Positions 16,218-25,505 of a stretch of 64,000 bases of DNA are shown here, one piece after another. Location: the NCBI RefSeq assembly GCF_000024005.1, contig NC_013132.1:4396001-4460000 (forward strand), given 5' to 3'. The position numbers and the translations under genes were made by a program. A model generated the notes under the pieces. It was not told the origin of the DNA. It worked only from the letters and a program-made list of their open reading frames with translations, and made no database searches. Origin of the DNA: Chitinophaga pinensis DSM 2588. Its GTDB lineage: Bacteria; Bacteroidota; Bacteroidia; Chitinophagales; Chitinophagaceae. Position 1 is the stretch's first letter; every line of letters starts with the position of its first letter.

Positions 16218-18007
16218 TGAAATCAGCGATAGATACGACGGTTATATTCATTTTTTCAGCCTTTGTGCTGATTATAGGATTGCTGTTTGCCCGTACCGGA
16301 AGAAACATGAAATCTTTCTTTGCAGGCGGGGAGGCCGTGCCCTGGTTTATCGGAGGCTTGTCCCTTTTTATGAGTTTCTTTTCTGCGGGTACTTTTGTGG
16401 CCTGGGGTAGTATTGCTTATAAGTATGGTTTTGTATCAGTCACGATACAATGGACCATGTGTCTCGGCGGCATTATTACTGCTTTTTTGTTAGCCCCCCG
16501 CTGGAAGCGTACAGGCGCTCTGACGGCAGCAGAATTTATTCGTCAGCGGCTCGGCGCACCGGTACAGAAATTTTATGTCAACATATTCCTGCTGGTATCC
16601 CTGTTCAATAAAGGCGCTGTATTGTATCCCGTAGCAAAACTGGTCAGCGTATCACTAGGCTTTCCCCTGACTACCTGTACGATCGTATTAGGGTTGATGA
16701 TGATCGCCTACACTGCTATTGGTGGTTTATGGGCGGTGATGGTGACCGATATTCTACAGTTTGTAATTCTTACGGCAGCCGTGCTGATGGTCTTACCCTT
16801 ATCGCTTGATGCAGCAGGTGGATGGACTAAGTTCACACAACAGGTACCCGCTGATTTCTTTAATGTCATCAACGGAGAATACTCCATCGGTTTCATTCTC
16901 GCATTTGCGTTATACCATATCAGCTACATTGGCGGTAACTGGACTTTCGTGCAACGTTATACAAGCGTAGATTCTCCGAAATCAGCAAAGAAAGTAGCGT
17001 TTTTATTTGCAGGGTTATACCTGGTTAGTCCGGTGATATGGATGCTGCCACCTATGATTTACCGTAGTATCGATCCGGCATTAACCGGATTGAATACGGA
17101 GAATGCCTATCTGCAGGTTTGCCGCTTAGTGTTACCACCGGGTCTCATGGGATTGATGCTGACGGGTATGTACTTCTCTACATCCGCGACTGCGAATACC
17201 ACCTTAAATGTTACTTCTGCTGTTATCACCAATGATATTTATAAGGCATTGATTAATCCCGGGGCCAGCGACCGGCAGCTGATCCGTGTGGCGCGCCTTT
17301 CCGGTTTATTACTGGGAATAGGGATGATTGGTGTGGCATTGCTTGTACCGGCGGCAGGAGGTATGATTGAAGTGGTGCTCAGTATTGCAGCTATTACTGG
17401 CGGTCCTTCTTTATTGCCGCCACTGTGGGCATTGTTCTCAAAGAAACTGACGGGCAAAGCGGCTTATATTATTTCGGGCGCCAGTTTGCTGGTCAACCTG
17501 TTGTTTAAACTGCTTGTACCGGCATTGACTACACTGAAGCTGAGCCGTTCCGAAGAAATGCTCTTGGGTGTAGGATTACCATTCCTGTTATTGCTACTCT
17601 ATGAATTTGTCATCGCGCCTACAACAGCGGCGAAAGAATACCAGGATTACCGCATATTCCGTACACGACAGCAACAGGACGCGGCAGCACAATCCGCAGC
17701 AGAAAAAGAAGCCATCCATAAACAGAACCTTTTCGGGCTGCGCGTGATTGCATTTTCACTGGCATTTACTGCGCTGCTGCTCTACGTATTGAGTATACTG
17801 GCCTCCAGCGGTAATATGCTGGTAGCAATGATTGCAAGCGCCGTATTACTGGCGGCTATTATTCCGCTGCGTGCCGTGCGGAAGATCCGTAAACAACCCG
17901 AATACATGCTACAAAATAACATCCCTGTAGAGGATAGTGATGTACACCATCACCTGAAAAACAGGGAATCAAAAAACGAAGCTTATGATGAAAGAACAAG
18001 GCAGTGA
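16214..18007 (+). CDS. Sodium/solute symporter (SSS family)
   Basis: A 597-residue membrane protein with about 13-14 hydrophobic segments. SSS-family features are the N-terminal FFAGGEAVPWFIGGLSLFMSFFSAGTFVAWGSIAYKYG, the IAYTAIGGLWAVMVTDILQFVIL segment and GLMLTGMYFSTSATANTTLNVTSAVITNDIY, which contains the conserved small/polar residues of the sodium site. It should carry a released sugar or sugar acid across the inner membrane with Na+. It starts within the stop codon of the previous gene (ATGA) and overlaps the FAD oxidoreductase gene by 23 bases, so the three are translationally coupled. Confidence 0.9.
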   Translation: MMKSAIDTTVIFIFSAFVLIIGLLFARTGRNMKSFFAGGEAVPWFIGGLSLFMSFFSAGTFVAWGSIAYKYGFVSVTIQWTMCLGGIITAFLLAPRWKRTGALTAAEFIRQRLGAPVQKFYVNIFLLVSLFNKGAVLYPVAKLVSVSLGFPLTTCTIVLGLMMIAYTAIGGLWAVMVTDILQFVILTAAVLMVLPLSLDAAGGWTKFTQQVPADFFNVINGEYSIGFILAFALYHISYIGGNWTFVQRYTSVDSPKSAKKVAFLFAGLYLVSPVIWMLPPMIYRSIDPALTGLNTENAYLQVCRLVLPPGLMGLMLTGMYFSTSATANTTLNVTSAVITNDIYKALINPGASDRQLIRVARLSGLLLGIGMIGVALLVPAAGGMIEVVLSIAAITGGPSLLPPLWALFSKKLTGKAAYIISGASLLVNLLFKLLVPALTTLKLSRSEEMLLGVGLPFLLLLLYEFVIAPTTAAKEYQDYRIFRTRQQQDAAAQSAAEKEAIHKQNLFGLRVIAFSLAFTALLLYVLSILASSGNMLVAMIASAVLLAAIIPLRAVRKIRKQPEYMLQNNIPVEDSDVHHHLKNRESKNEAYDERTRQ

Positions 18008-20261
18008 AGGAAGACAATTAAAGACGCTCCGCTTTGAGGCAGATCTGATTGTTACCGGCGGCGGACTGGCAGGTGTTTGTTGTGCTATTACCGCTGCCCG
18101 TGCTGGTATAAAGGTCATATTGGTACAGGACAGGCCCGTACTGGGTGGTAACTCTTCCAGTGAAGTAAGGCTCTGGGTATTAGGCGCTACTTCACATATG
18201 GGCAATAATAACCGCTGGGCCCGCGAAGGGGGCGTTGTCGATGAAATCATGACGGAAAATATCTGGCGTAATCCTGATGGTAATCCGCTTATTTACGATA
18301 CGATCTTACTGGAGAAAGTGACCAGTGAACCGAATATCCGGCTTTTGCTGAATACCGCCGTATTCGAAGTAAAGAAAAAGTCAGCCGATGTCATTGAGGA
18401 AGTCATGGCCTTCTGTAGTCAGAACAGCACGTTGTATGAACTGAGTGCACCGCTCTTCTGCGATGCTTCGGGAGACGGTATTGTCGCCTTTCTTGCCGGC
18501 GCAGCCTTTCGAATGGGAGCAGAAAGCGAATCAGAATTTGGTGAGCAGTTTGCTCCCAGTGCCGAATATGGCGAACTGTTAGGACATTCATTGTACTTCT
18601 ATACAAAAGATACCGGTCGGCCGACCACCTTTGTGCCACCGGCTTATGCACTGAAAGATATTACTGCGATCCCCCGTTACAGGCGTATTAACAGTCAGGA
18701 CCAGGGATGTCAGTTCTGGTGGATTGAATACGGTGGACGCCTGGATACGGTACACGATACAGAAACTATTAAGTGGGAGCTCTGGAAAGTGGTATATGGG
18801 ATCTGGCATCATATCAAAAATTCCGGCTTATTTCCGGAAGCCAGTACCATGACCCTGGAGTGGGTAGGACAAATACCTGGGAAACGCGAAAGCAGACGTT
18901 TTGAGGGAGACTATATGTTGCGGCAGCAGGACATCGTATTACAGCATACGCATCCCGATGCGGTGGCTTACGGTGGCTGGTCTATCGACCTGCATCCGGC
19001 AGATGGTATTTTCAGTGAAAAACCCGCTTGTAATCAGTGGCATAGCAAAGGGGTTTATCAGATTCCTTACCGATGCCTTTATAGCCATAATGTGAGTAAT
19101 CTATTCCTGGCAGGTCGTATCATCAGTGCTTCTCACGTTGCCTTTGGTTCCAGCAGGGTAATGGGTACGAGCGCCTGTGGTGCGCAGGCCGTCGGCATGG
19201 CAGCAGCCTTATGTCATCAGCATCAGCTACATCCGCGTGAGCTACTACAGGATGCGCGGTTAAGAGAGTTACAGACCTCCTTAATCAGAACGGGTCAGTA
19301 TATTCCGCAGTTGCAGCTGAAGGATGAACAGGACCTGGTTACACAGGCTACCATCACAGCAAGTAGTGAATACGTGTTGCATAGCTTAAAGGCGGATGGC
19401 GACTATATCTCCCTGGATGCTTCTATGGCGCAATTACTGCCGCTGAAAGCAGGGAATATCCCCCCGATAACGGTATATGCAGATGTAAAGGAAGCGACGG
19501 TTTTGCAGGTTTCGTTGCGTACGAGTAGCCGTCAATCCCATCATACGCCTGATGTGATTTTGCAGGAACTATCGCTTCCACTGAAGCAGGGACAGCAGGC
19601 AGTTTTTGTATCTTTAGATACATTTCTCCCTGAAGATCATTATGTATTCGTCTGCTTTATGCAAAATGAAAATATCCGTTTGCGGAGCAGCAGTGATCGG
19701 ATCAGTGGCATTCTCACCGTATTCAATAAAACAAATCCTGCTGTATCCAATTATGGCGCACAAACGCCTCCGGAGGATATCGGTGTGGAAGCCTTTGAAT
19801 TCTGGTGTCCGGAACGCCGTCCGGCAGGTAAGAATCTCGCCATGGATATATCCGGAGGGATTGCACTGTTTAGCGCTGAGAATGTGCGGAACGGTATCAA
19901 CCGGCCCACTTTTCAGCCGAATATCTGGCTGGCAGACGATGGTGACAGCGATCCACGCCTAACGCTGCACTGGCCGGAAAAGAAGACCATACGGGAGATA
20001 GAGCTGGTATTTGATACTGATTTTGATCATCCGATGGAAAATGTGATCTATCGTCATCCGGAAAGAGCAATGCCGTTTTGTGTAAATGCATTTGTGATCT
20101 GTAATGACCGGAACGAGGCCATTATGCGGGTAGATGATAATCACCATTCCCTGCAACGTATTGTGTTGCCGGAGCCGGTTATTACCAGCCGCCTGACGAT
20201 CCACCTGAAAGGGACGCATGGAAATACGCCCCCGGGATTATTCGCCGTCAGGTGTTATTAA
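17985..20261 (+). CDS. FAD-dependent oxidoreductase of the FAD_oxidored type, fused to a beta-rich C-terminal half
   Basis: The 758-residue protein opens with a Rossmann dinucleotide fold: DLIVTGGGLAGVCCAITAARAG (GxGxxG, about residues 20-42), followed by VLGGNSSSEVRLWVLGA. Residues 1-450 match the FAD-dependent oxidoreductase group often found in saccharide loci; SNLFLAGRIISASHVAFGSSRVMGT is the second FAD contact. Residues 450-758 are beta-rich and resemble a carbohydrate-binding or discoidin-like region (NYGAQTPPEDIG ... IREIELVFDTDFDHPMENVIY). No signal peptide is visible, so it is probably cytoplasmic. It may oxidise an imported sugar derivative (inference). Two ATGs are adjacent (17985, 17988); the first was taken. 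Confidence 0.85.
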   Translation: MMKEQGSEGRQLKTLRFEADLIVTGGGLAGVCCAITAARAGIKVILVQDRPVLGGNSSSEVRLWVLGATSHMGNNNRWAREGGVVDEIMTENIWRNPDGNPLIYDTILLEKVTSEPNIRLLLNTAVFEVKKKSADVIEEVMAFCSQNSTLYELSAPLFCDASGDGIVAFLAGAAFRMGAESESEFGEQFAPSAEYGELLGHSLYFYTKDTGRPTTFVPPAYALKDITAIPRYRRINSQDQGCQFWWIEYGGRLDTVHDTETIKWELWKVVYGIWHHIKNSGLFPEASTMTLEWVGQIPGKRESRRFEGDYMLRQQDIVLQHTHPDAVAYGGWSIDLHPADGIFSEKPACNQWHSKGVYQIPYRCLYSHNVSNLFLAGRIISASHVAFGSSRVMGTSACGAQAVGMAAALCHQHQLHPRELLQDARLRELQTSLIRTGQYIPQLQLKDEQDLVTQATITASSEYVLHSLKADGDYISLDASMAQLLPLKAGNIPPITVYADVKEATVLQVSLRTSSRQSHHTPDVILQELSLPLKQGQQAVFVSLDTFLPEDHYVFVCFMQNENIRLRSSSDRISGILTVFNKTNPAVSNYGAQTPPEDIGVEAFEFWCPERRPAGKNLAMDISGGIALFSAENVRNGINRPTFQPNIWLADDGDSDPRLTLHWPEKKTIREIELVFDTDFDHPMENVIYRHPERAMPFCVNAFVICNDRNEAIMRVDDNHHSLQRIVLPEPVITSRLTIHLKGTHGNTPPGLFAVRCY

Positions 20262-20303
20262 GGTAAGTTCACTATCAGCGGGGCTTGCCGCTTAATTCCT
20301 TCG

Positions 20304-20395
20304 ATTATACCGTCATTATTCCGTTACTATCACAGTATCTGTCCGTTCCGGAACGGAGCGCATTCGGTGTAATAACGGCCTGCCAACGGTATAAT
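20304..20395. repeat. Nested inverted-repeat array upstream of the GH9-like gene
   Basis: Three arm pairs share one axis: outer ATTATACCGT (20304-20313) with ACGGTATAAT (20386-20395), middle CCGTTA (20321-20326) with TAACGG (20373-20378), and the central perfect palindrome TCCGTTCCGGAACGGA (20342-20357). All arms carry the element CCGT(T). It lies in the 187-base gap before the start codon at 20449 and is a likely multi-site operator or structured leader. Confidence 0.55.
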
Positions 20396-20448
20396 ATGGA
20401 GACGTAAAGGATAACTGATTGTACAACAATGCAAAAGAATTACGCACT

Positions 20449-22404
20449 ATGAAGCAATGTATAAAATTGATAGTTCTGTTGATGTGTATCGTTCTGTTTA
20501 GCAGGAGAGATGCTGCTGCGCAGGAGGTGTTCCGTCCGGCGGAACATTGGGTATGTGTCAGTCAGACTGGCTATAACAGCGGCGAACCGATGCGGTTTAC
20601 CGTACCTACTGCGATGAGTGGTAGTGTTGATTTTTATATTACTGCGAATGATGGACAGTCCGTATTGTACAAGGGCAAAACAAAGAACGGTACCGGCGAT
20701 TTTACGGGCTTTGTTCCGGACGATAAAGCCACTGCATATGTCATCCACGTAAAAGGAGGAGACCTGCCGGCCGGCGTATCCTATCCTTTCCGCATTGGCC
20801 CCTGTCTCATAGAAACTGCCGGTCTGGAGCCTTCTGTGTGGTTTATGAACGATACCCGCAGTATTACAGGTACCCATCATTCTGCGTATGGTGGTTGTCC
20901 GTGGAGGGATGGTACTTATTATTCCTACGAAATCCCTTCTTTGATCTGGATGTATCTTTCCAATCCGGCGGCTTATGATGCCATGCCTGCGACGATTGCT
21001 TACGATAGTCTGAAACAGGTTGTGATGGATCCTGCTTATGTGTTTGTGCGTAATCCCAATGATGAAACGGCGATGGCAGCGGCCCGGAAATATTTTACAA
21101 CAATTGAACCACCACTGGGTACGCGTATTCCGGATGTGATCATGGACCTGCACTGGGGCCTTGGTTATTACCTGGTAAATCCGGAAACACAGGATCCCAG
21201 TAAAGATCCGTTGCCCAGACAATTACACCCGCAGACCCTGGCACAGTTTGCCTTTTTCCTGTATGCTTATCCCTATATCAATAAATGGTTCTCACCAGCG
21301 TTTTATCAGCAGGTACTGACTTTCGCCCGTCAGCATTGGGGCGAGACCGGTTTGTTTGACCTACAGCGGGAGGTAGGTACAACTAAAGGCAGACACGCAC
21401 CGGGCTTTTCTGTATTACCGAATCTGCTGATGTATGAAGTTGCTAAACGCGATAAATTACCAGATGCGGACGCCTATATGAAGGCGGCGTATCAGCAGAC
21501 GAAATGGCTGATTGATTCTTTACAGTTACAGGACCCCATAGTCACAAAAGGACAGCGTATGAGTGAACATATGCTCATGAGCGGACTGGCCGTTTACTTG
21601 CAACAATATCCTGAACAGGCGCCGGCGGGGCTGGAAAAAAAGATAGGTGAGTGGGCGGATGTAGTGATCAGCCGTTCAGACAATGCCTGGGATTTCAGGC
21701 GATATGATATGCAGCAGCACTGGACGGTGCCGGAGATGAACGAAGTAGGAAATGTGGCGGGTTTCCCTGCGTCTGCATTGCTGGCCATTACCCTGTTGAA
21801 AGATAAAACAAAGGCAAACCGCCTGAAGCAGATTGCCTTCGCACATTTTGATAACCTGTACGGTCGCAACCCCCTGAATGTACATGCGGCACATCATCCG
21901 GAGAAAGGATTTTCCGGTATCACAAAGGGATATCCCAGGGGATACCAGGAAGATGTGTGTGCACGGCTGGAACTCTCACGTGGGGGATTAAGCTGTTTGC
22001 CAGGAACGGAAATGTATCCGTTCAATCCAAAGGGAAAAGATCGTCACCTGGAAGGCTGGATCAATCATAATACTGCCTGGAATATGAGTCTGGCGGTACT
22101 GAGCTGGTACGACAATCATCCACAGACCTTCAACCGTCGGAAAGAGGCGTTACAGATCAACTGGCAGGCGCCGGTGGGCAATACCGATACATTGCCTGTT
22201 ACGTTATATGTCAATGAAGTGCCGGCCGGCAAGCTATTACTCTCCCTTACAAAAAAGGGTAGTATGACATTTACAGGAAATGCACCTGTTGAAAAAGATG
22301 CCTTGTTACTGGAAGGAAAACGACTGTCGTTAAAAAAAGGCGATCGCCTGAGGGTAGCTTATGGTTATGGATTCCTGGAGAAATCCGCCAGTCTGCAATG
22401 GTGA
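20449..22404 (+). CDS. Divergent GH9-like exported glycoside hydrolase
   Basis: The 651-residue product starts at the ATG at 20449, which gives a clean signal peptide (MKQCIKLIVLLMCIVLFS ... AAAQ); a longer frame from a TTG at 20419 adds no plausible domain. Residues 30-130 form an Ig-like domain resembling the CelD N-terminal domain of GH9 enzymes (VCVSQTGYNSGEPMRFTVP). Residues 140-550 look like an (alpha/alpha)6 barrel. The segment NLYGRNPLNVHAAHHPEKGF corresponds to the GH9 signature G-R-N-P with a following histidine region. The nucleophile motif DAGD is not evident, so activity may differ from cellulases. It closes the LacI-controlled locus but has its own palindrome-rich upstream region. 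Its stop codon abuts the convergent GNAT gene. Confidence 0.7.
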   Translation: MKQCIKLIVLLMCIVLFSRRDAAAQEVFRPAEHWVCVSQTGYNSGEPMRFTVPTAMSGSVDFYITANDGQSVLYKGKTKNGTGDFTGFVPDDKATAYVIHVKGGDLPAGVSYPFRIGPCLIETAGLEPSVWFMNDTRSITGTHHSAYGGCPWRDGTYYSYEIPSLIWMYLSNPAAYDAMPATIAYDSLKQVVMDPAYVFVRNPNDETAMAAARKYFTTIEPPLGTRIPDVIMDLHWGLGYYLVNPETQDPSKDPLPRQLHPQTLAQFAFFLYAYPYINKWFSPAFYQQVLTFARQHWGETGLFDLQREVGTTKGRHAPGFSVLPNLLMYEVAKRDKLPDADAYMKAAYQQTKWLIDSLQLQDPIVTKGQRMSEHMLMSGLAVYLQQYPEQAPAGLEKKIGEWADVVISRSDNAWDFRRYDMQQHWTVPEMNEVGNVAGFPASALLAITLLKDKTKANRLKQIAFAHFDNLYGRNPLNVHAAHHPEKGFSGITKGYPRGYQEDVCARLELSRGGLSCLPGTEMYPFNPKGKDRHLEGWINHNTAWNMSLAVLSWYDNHPQTFNRRKEALQINWQAPVGNTDTLPVTLYVNEVPAGKLLLSLTKKGSMTFTGNAPVEKDALLLEGKRLSLKKGDRLRVAYGYGFLEKSASLQW

Positions 22405-22827
22405 TCAGACCGCATAAGCAAAATGCAGGCAATTCAATATAAATCCGTGATTCAGGTATAACCTGTGCGCGGGATGCAGCTGATAGCCACTATCCAGGTG
22501 TACCTGTTTAACAGCATGGGTAGTGGCTACTTCCCTGATATGAGCGAGTAACTGTGACGCATATCCTTTGCCCCGGTATTCCGGCAATACAAACAGGTCA
22601 TCTATGTAGATCGTCTTACCGGTACGCAGCATATTGATAAACCGGTAGCCTACAATACCCGCTGCTTTTCCTGTTTCATCCGTGATAAAGGCCAGTCTAA
22701 ATCCGTCTTCGATCACTTCCTGCATGGTATCGAGGTATTTGTCAGGATCGAGGTGGGTGCGAAACTGTAAGACAGGTGGCTTACAGTTCAGCAGATCCTC
22801 TTTTGTAGTGGCTGTCTTGATAGACAT
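22405..22827 (-). CDS. GNAT family N-acetyltransferase
   Basis: A 140-residue protein with the GNAT acetyl-CoA-binding core: IYIDDLFVLPEYRGKGYASQLLAHIREVA, in which the V-x-x-x-x-R-G-x-G-Y motif A binds the pyrophosphate. The C-terminal HLDSGYQLHPAHRLYLNHGFIL is the usual motif B. The acyl acceptor is unknown. It starts 10 bases after the azoreductase stop codon and is the last gene of the AhpD-like/azoreductase/GNAT operon. The gene abuts the convergent GH9-like gene without any spacer. Confidence 0.88.
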   Translation of the reverse strand: MSIKTATTKEDLLNCKPPVLQFRTHLDPDKYLDTMQEVIEDGFRLAFITDETGKAAGIVGYRFINMLRTGKTIYIDDLFVLPEYRGKGYASQLLAHIREVATTHAVKQVHLDSGYQLHPAHRLYLNHGFILNCLHFAYAV

Positions 22828-22837
22828 AGTGCGTTAT

Positions 22838-23461
22838 TTAAAGCATGTGAACAAGATCGGTGATTGTCTTTCTTGCATTTTCTATGGCCTTTGCCCGGGC
22901 TTCCTGACCAGAAAATTGCACAGGATATACATTGATGAAATGGTGATCATGCAATCCGAGGAAGGCAAAAACGCGTTCCAGGTAGGGCTGCAACTGGTCC
23001 ATAGATTGTTCCTGCATGAAGCCCGCTGAGAAGTCTGCGCCCCTGGTATTGATGATATAAACTTTCTTGTTTTTTAATAAGCCTTCATAATGATTGTCCT
23101 TCTTGCCGAATGTCCTGTTAATCCGCACGATGTTATCAATAAACACCTTGAAATAAGAAGGCACCGAGAAGTTATACATGGGCATACCGATCACGTAGAT
23201 ATCCGCCGCATGTAATCTGTCTACCAGCGCTTCCGATTCTGCCAGCGCTGCGATCATTTCTGGTGTCCGCTCTTCGGGCGGGGTATAATTCCCCTGTACA
23301 AAGAGCGCAGACGGATGCGAAGGTGTGTCAACAGACAGGTCGAGATAGTCAACAGGAAGCGCGCCGAATCTGGCAAGCAATGTCGTCATGAAGAAGGCAG
23401 ACAGTTCCTTTGATACTGAGCGCTCCTGCCGGATGCTGCTGTCAATATGTAATACTTTCAT
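22838..23461 (-). CDS. FMN-dependent NADH:quinone reductase/azoreductase (AzoR-like)
   Basis: The start at 23461 (MKVLHIDSSIRQERSVSKEL) gives a 207-residue flavodoxin-like protein; longer frames run into the upstream gene. The N-terminal HIDSSIR...SVSKEL is the FMN phosphate loop, and IYVIGMPMYNFSVPSYFKVFIDNIVR with NTRGADF is the isoalloxazine-binding region typical of AzoR. It reduces quinones or azo compounds by two electrons in the cytoplasm, protecting against thiol-reactive quinones. It lies 11 bases after the AhpD-like gene. Confidence 0.9.
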   Translation of the reverse strand: MKVLHIDSSIRQERSVSKELSAFFMTTLLARFGALPVDYLDLSVDTPSHPSALFVQGNYTPPEERTPEMIAALAESEALVDRLHAADIYVIGMPMYNFSVPSYFKVFIDNIVRINRTFGKKDNHYEGLLKNKKVYIINTRGADFSAGFMQEQSMDQLQPYLERVFAFLGLHDHHFINVYPVQFSGQEARAKAIENARKTITDLVHML

Positions 23462-23472
23462 AAAGGGCGTTA

Positions 23473-23916
23473 TCAGAATTTGGGTTGCAGCTTGAAAGAT
23501 ACGCCTATACGGTTCCAGGTATTGATCAGGGTAGCCGCCATGATCAGTTTGGCCGTATAATCTTCTCCGAATACCCGCAGGCATTCATCATACAGTGCAT
23601 CCGCAATACCGTGTTCATGTATAAAGGTCACTGCTTTTGTGAGTTGCAGGATCAGTTGCTCTTCTACCGTAAAATGATCGGTGGCTTCGTGCCATACGGG
23701 GATCAGTACGATCTTCCTGACCGGGATGTCGAGGGCCATAGCGTCCTGCGTATGTTTGTCGACACAATAAGCGCAGCCATTGAAGTGTGATGCCGCGATC
23801 TTGATCAGTTCATGATGCCATTTATCAATACCTGCCGCATGTACCGCCTTGTCCAGGTCTGCCATCACTTTGTATAATTCAGGATGGTTTTTACCGATGA
23901 ATGTTCTTGTCGCCAT
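23473..23916 (-). CDS. AhpD-like carboxymuconolactone decarboxylase family protein
   Basis: The 147-residue all-helical protein carries the AhpD signature: ELIKIAASHFNGCAYCVDKHTQDAMALDIP, with the redox CxxC (CAYC) followed by the proton-relay histidine. Such proteins are peroxidase-like oxidoreductases that work with thiols or disulfide partners. It is the first gene of an operon with azoreductase and GNAT and is divergent from a MocR regulator. A TAACTTTG promoter box lies just upstream. Confidence 0.92.
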   Translation of the reverse strand: MATRTFIGKNHPELYKVMADLDKAVHAAGIDKWHHELIKIAASHFNGCAYCVDKHTQDAMALDIPVRKIVLIPVWHEATDHFTVEEQLILQLTKAVTFIHEHGIADALYDECLRVFGEDYTAKLIMAATLINTWNRIGVSFKLQPKF

Positions 23917-23935
23917 TTTGTTTGTTTTATTGACA

Positions 23936-23994
23936 CAAAGTTATGCTGTGATTGTACTACCTTAGTCATACAGATTTTATTAATTAGGTAGTAC
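23936..23994. promoter_or_regulatory. MocR/AhpD divergent control region: -7 box and 9-bp inverted repeat
   Basis: On the minus strand TAACTTTG (23936-23943) matches TAnnTTTG for the AhpD-like gene. GTACTACCT (23954-23962) and AGGTAGTAC (23986-23994) form a perfect inverted repeat with a 23-base spacer, ending 5 bases before the MocR start codon. This is a likely MocR binding site for both directions. Confidence 0.6.
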
Positions 23995-23999
23995 AGATT

Positions 24000-25433
24000 A
24001 TGCTGGATACAATGTTGCTTCATATAGACAGGCAGTCGTCACAGGCGGTGTATGTACAGCTGGCCAACGGACTGATAAACCTGATCAGGAGCGGGATACT
24101 GAAACCGGGTACCCGTTTACCCTCAATCCGGGTCATGGCAGCTGAACTGCAGATCCATGCCAGGACAGTGGTAGCCGCTTATGATGAAATGGCGGCCCAG
24201 GACTGGATCTATAGCAAACCCCGGTCGGGTATGGTCGTGGCGGAGAATCTGCCTGATCTGAAGCCCCGTACATTCCGGACCAGTTTACCGGCAGCAGCAG
24301 ATAAGTCAGCGGCAGGCGCCGATCCGCAGCAACAATTCCGCTATGTGATCAACGACGGGTTTCCGGATCACCGGATTGCCCCGGTCGAACAGCTGATCAA
24401 GCTCCAGCGCCAGGCTTTCTATAACGATGATGTGGAGCGTACTTCCATGTATTCAGATAGCCGGGGGAGCTTCAGACTCAGGAAAACACTGGCGGAACAT
24501 ATCAGCGGCTCCAGAGGAATCGCTATGACGCCGGATATGTTATTACTGACACGTGGTGCACAGATGGCGATTTATGTGGTAGCAGCGGCCCTGATTAAAC
24601 CAGGAGACGAGGTGTTGGTAGGGGATCCGGGGTACCGACTGGCAACAGCCGTATTTGAGCAATTAGGGGCCAGAATAACCCGTATTCCGGTGGATGATGA
24701 AGGCATTGACGTTGACCAGATCGAAATGGCCTGTAAGAGGAAATTCAGACTGTTATATATCGTTCCGCATCATCATCACCCGACGACGGTCACATTGAGT
24801 GCGGCCAGGAGAATGAAACTGTTGTCGCTGATCAGAAAACACCGGTTTTATACCATTGAAGATGACTATGATTACGAGTTCCATTATGTCCACCGGCCGA
24901 TATTGCCACTGGCCAGCGCGGAGCATGACGGTCATGTGTTATATATAGGTTCAGTCACCAAAAACCTGGCAGCCTCCATGCGCCTGGGATATTTGATTGC
25001 AGGAGAGGATTTTGTCAGCCGGGCGGCCCAAATCAAAAAAGTGATAGATCTCCGGGGAGACCTCTTGTTTGAAGATGCCCTGGCGGTCTTGTTTGAGGAA
25101 GGCATCATACAAAGGCATATCCGTAAATCCCTGAAATTGTATCAGCAGCGAAGAGATCTTTTCTGCGGATTACTGGAAAAGGAGCTGGGGGACTATGTCC
25201 GCTTCCGGAAGCCAGATGGCGGGATGGCGGTGTGGGTACAGTTTGACGGTAGGTTTAAGCTGTCTGTGATCGCTGCCAGAGCGGGGGAGCAGGGATTAAA
25301 AATGTCTGACGGTACGGCTTATGACCCGGTAGCCGAAAGGCTGAATGGGCTGAGAATGGGGTTCGCTTCCCTGAACGAAAGAGAGATGAAAAAAGTGACG
25401 GCTATTCTAAGGAAAATACTTGAACAATATTAA
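24000..25433 (+). CDS. MocR-type regulator (GntR winged helix fused to class I aminotransferase)
   Basis: The 477-residue protein has a GntR HTH (residues 12-80: LANGLINLIRSGILKPGTRLPSIRVMAAELQIHARTVVAAYDEM) joined to an aminotransferase fold (about 115-475). The PLP-binding lysine is K321 in SVTKNLAASMRLGY, and TIEDDYDYEFHY (about 285-296) supplies the cofactor-ring aspartate. MocR proteins sense PLP or PLP adducts and activate or repress divergent genes. Here the divergent operon encodes redox enzymes rather than vitamin B6 or GABA genes, so its regulon looks unusual (inference). Confidence 0.93.
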   Translation: MLDTMLLHIDRQSSQAVYVQLANGLINLIRSGILKPGTRLPSIRVMAAELQIHARTVVAAYDEMAAQDWIYSKPRSGMVVAENLPDLKPRTFRTSLPAAADKSAAGADPQQQFRYVINDGFPDHRIAPVEQLIKLQRQAFYNDDVERTSMYSDSRGSFRLRKTLAEHISGSRGIAMTPDMLLLTRGAQMAIYVVAAALIKPGDEVLVGDPGYRLATAVFEQLGARITRIPVDDEGIDVDQIEMACKRKFRLLYIVPHHHHPTTVTLSAARRMKLLSLIRKHRFYTIEDDYDYEFHYVHRPILPLASAEHDGHVLYIGSVTKNLAASMRLGYLIAGEDFVSRAAQIKKVIDLRGDLLFEDALAVLFEEGIIQRHIRKSLKLYQQRRDLFCGLLEKELGDYVRFRKPDGGMAVWVQFDGRFKLSVIAARAGEQGLKMSDGTAYDPVAERLNGLRMGFASLNEREMKKVTAILRKILEQY

Positions 25434-25505
25434 AGCAGTACAGATTAACTATATATTTCAAGTAACTTCGTTGTATACCTATACGTTAAACGGAAAATCA
25501 TCTGA

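Noticed and set aside
20440..21222. 260-codon minus-strand frame opposite the GH9-like gene
   Set aside because: Composition is rich in His, Arg, Ile and Thr and has no motif; typical antisense shadow.
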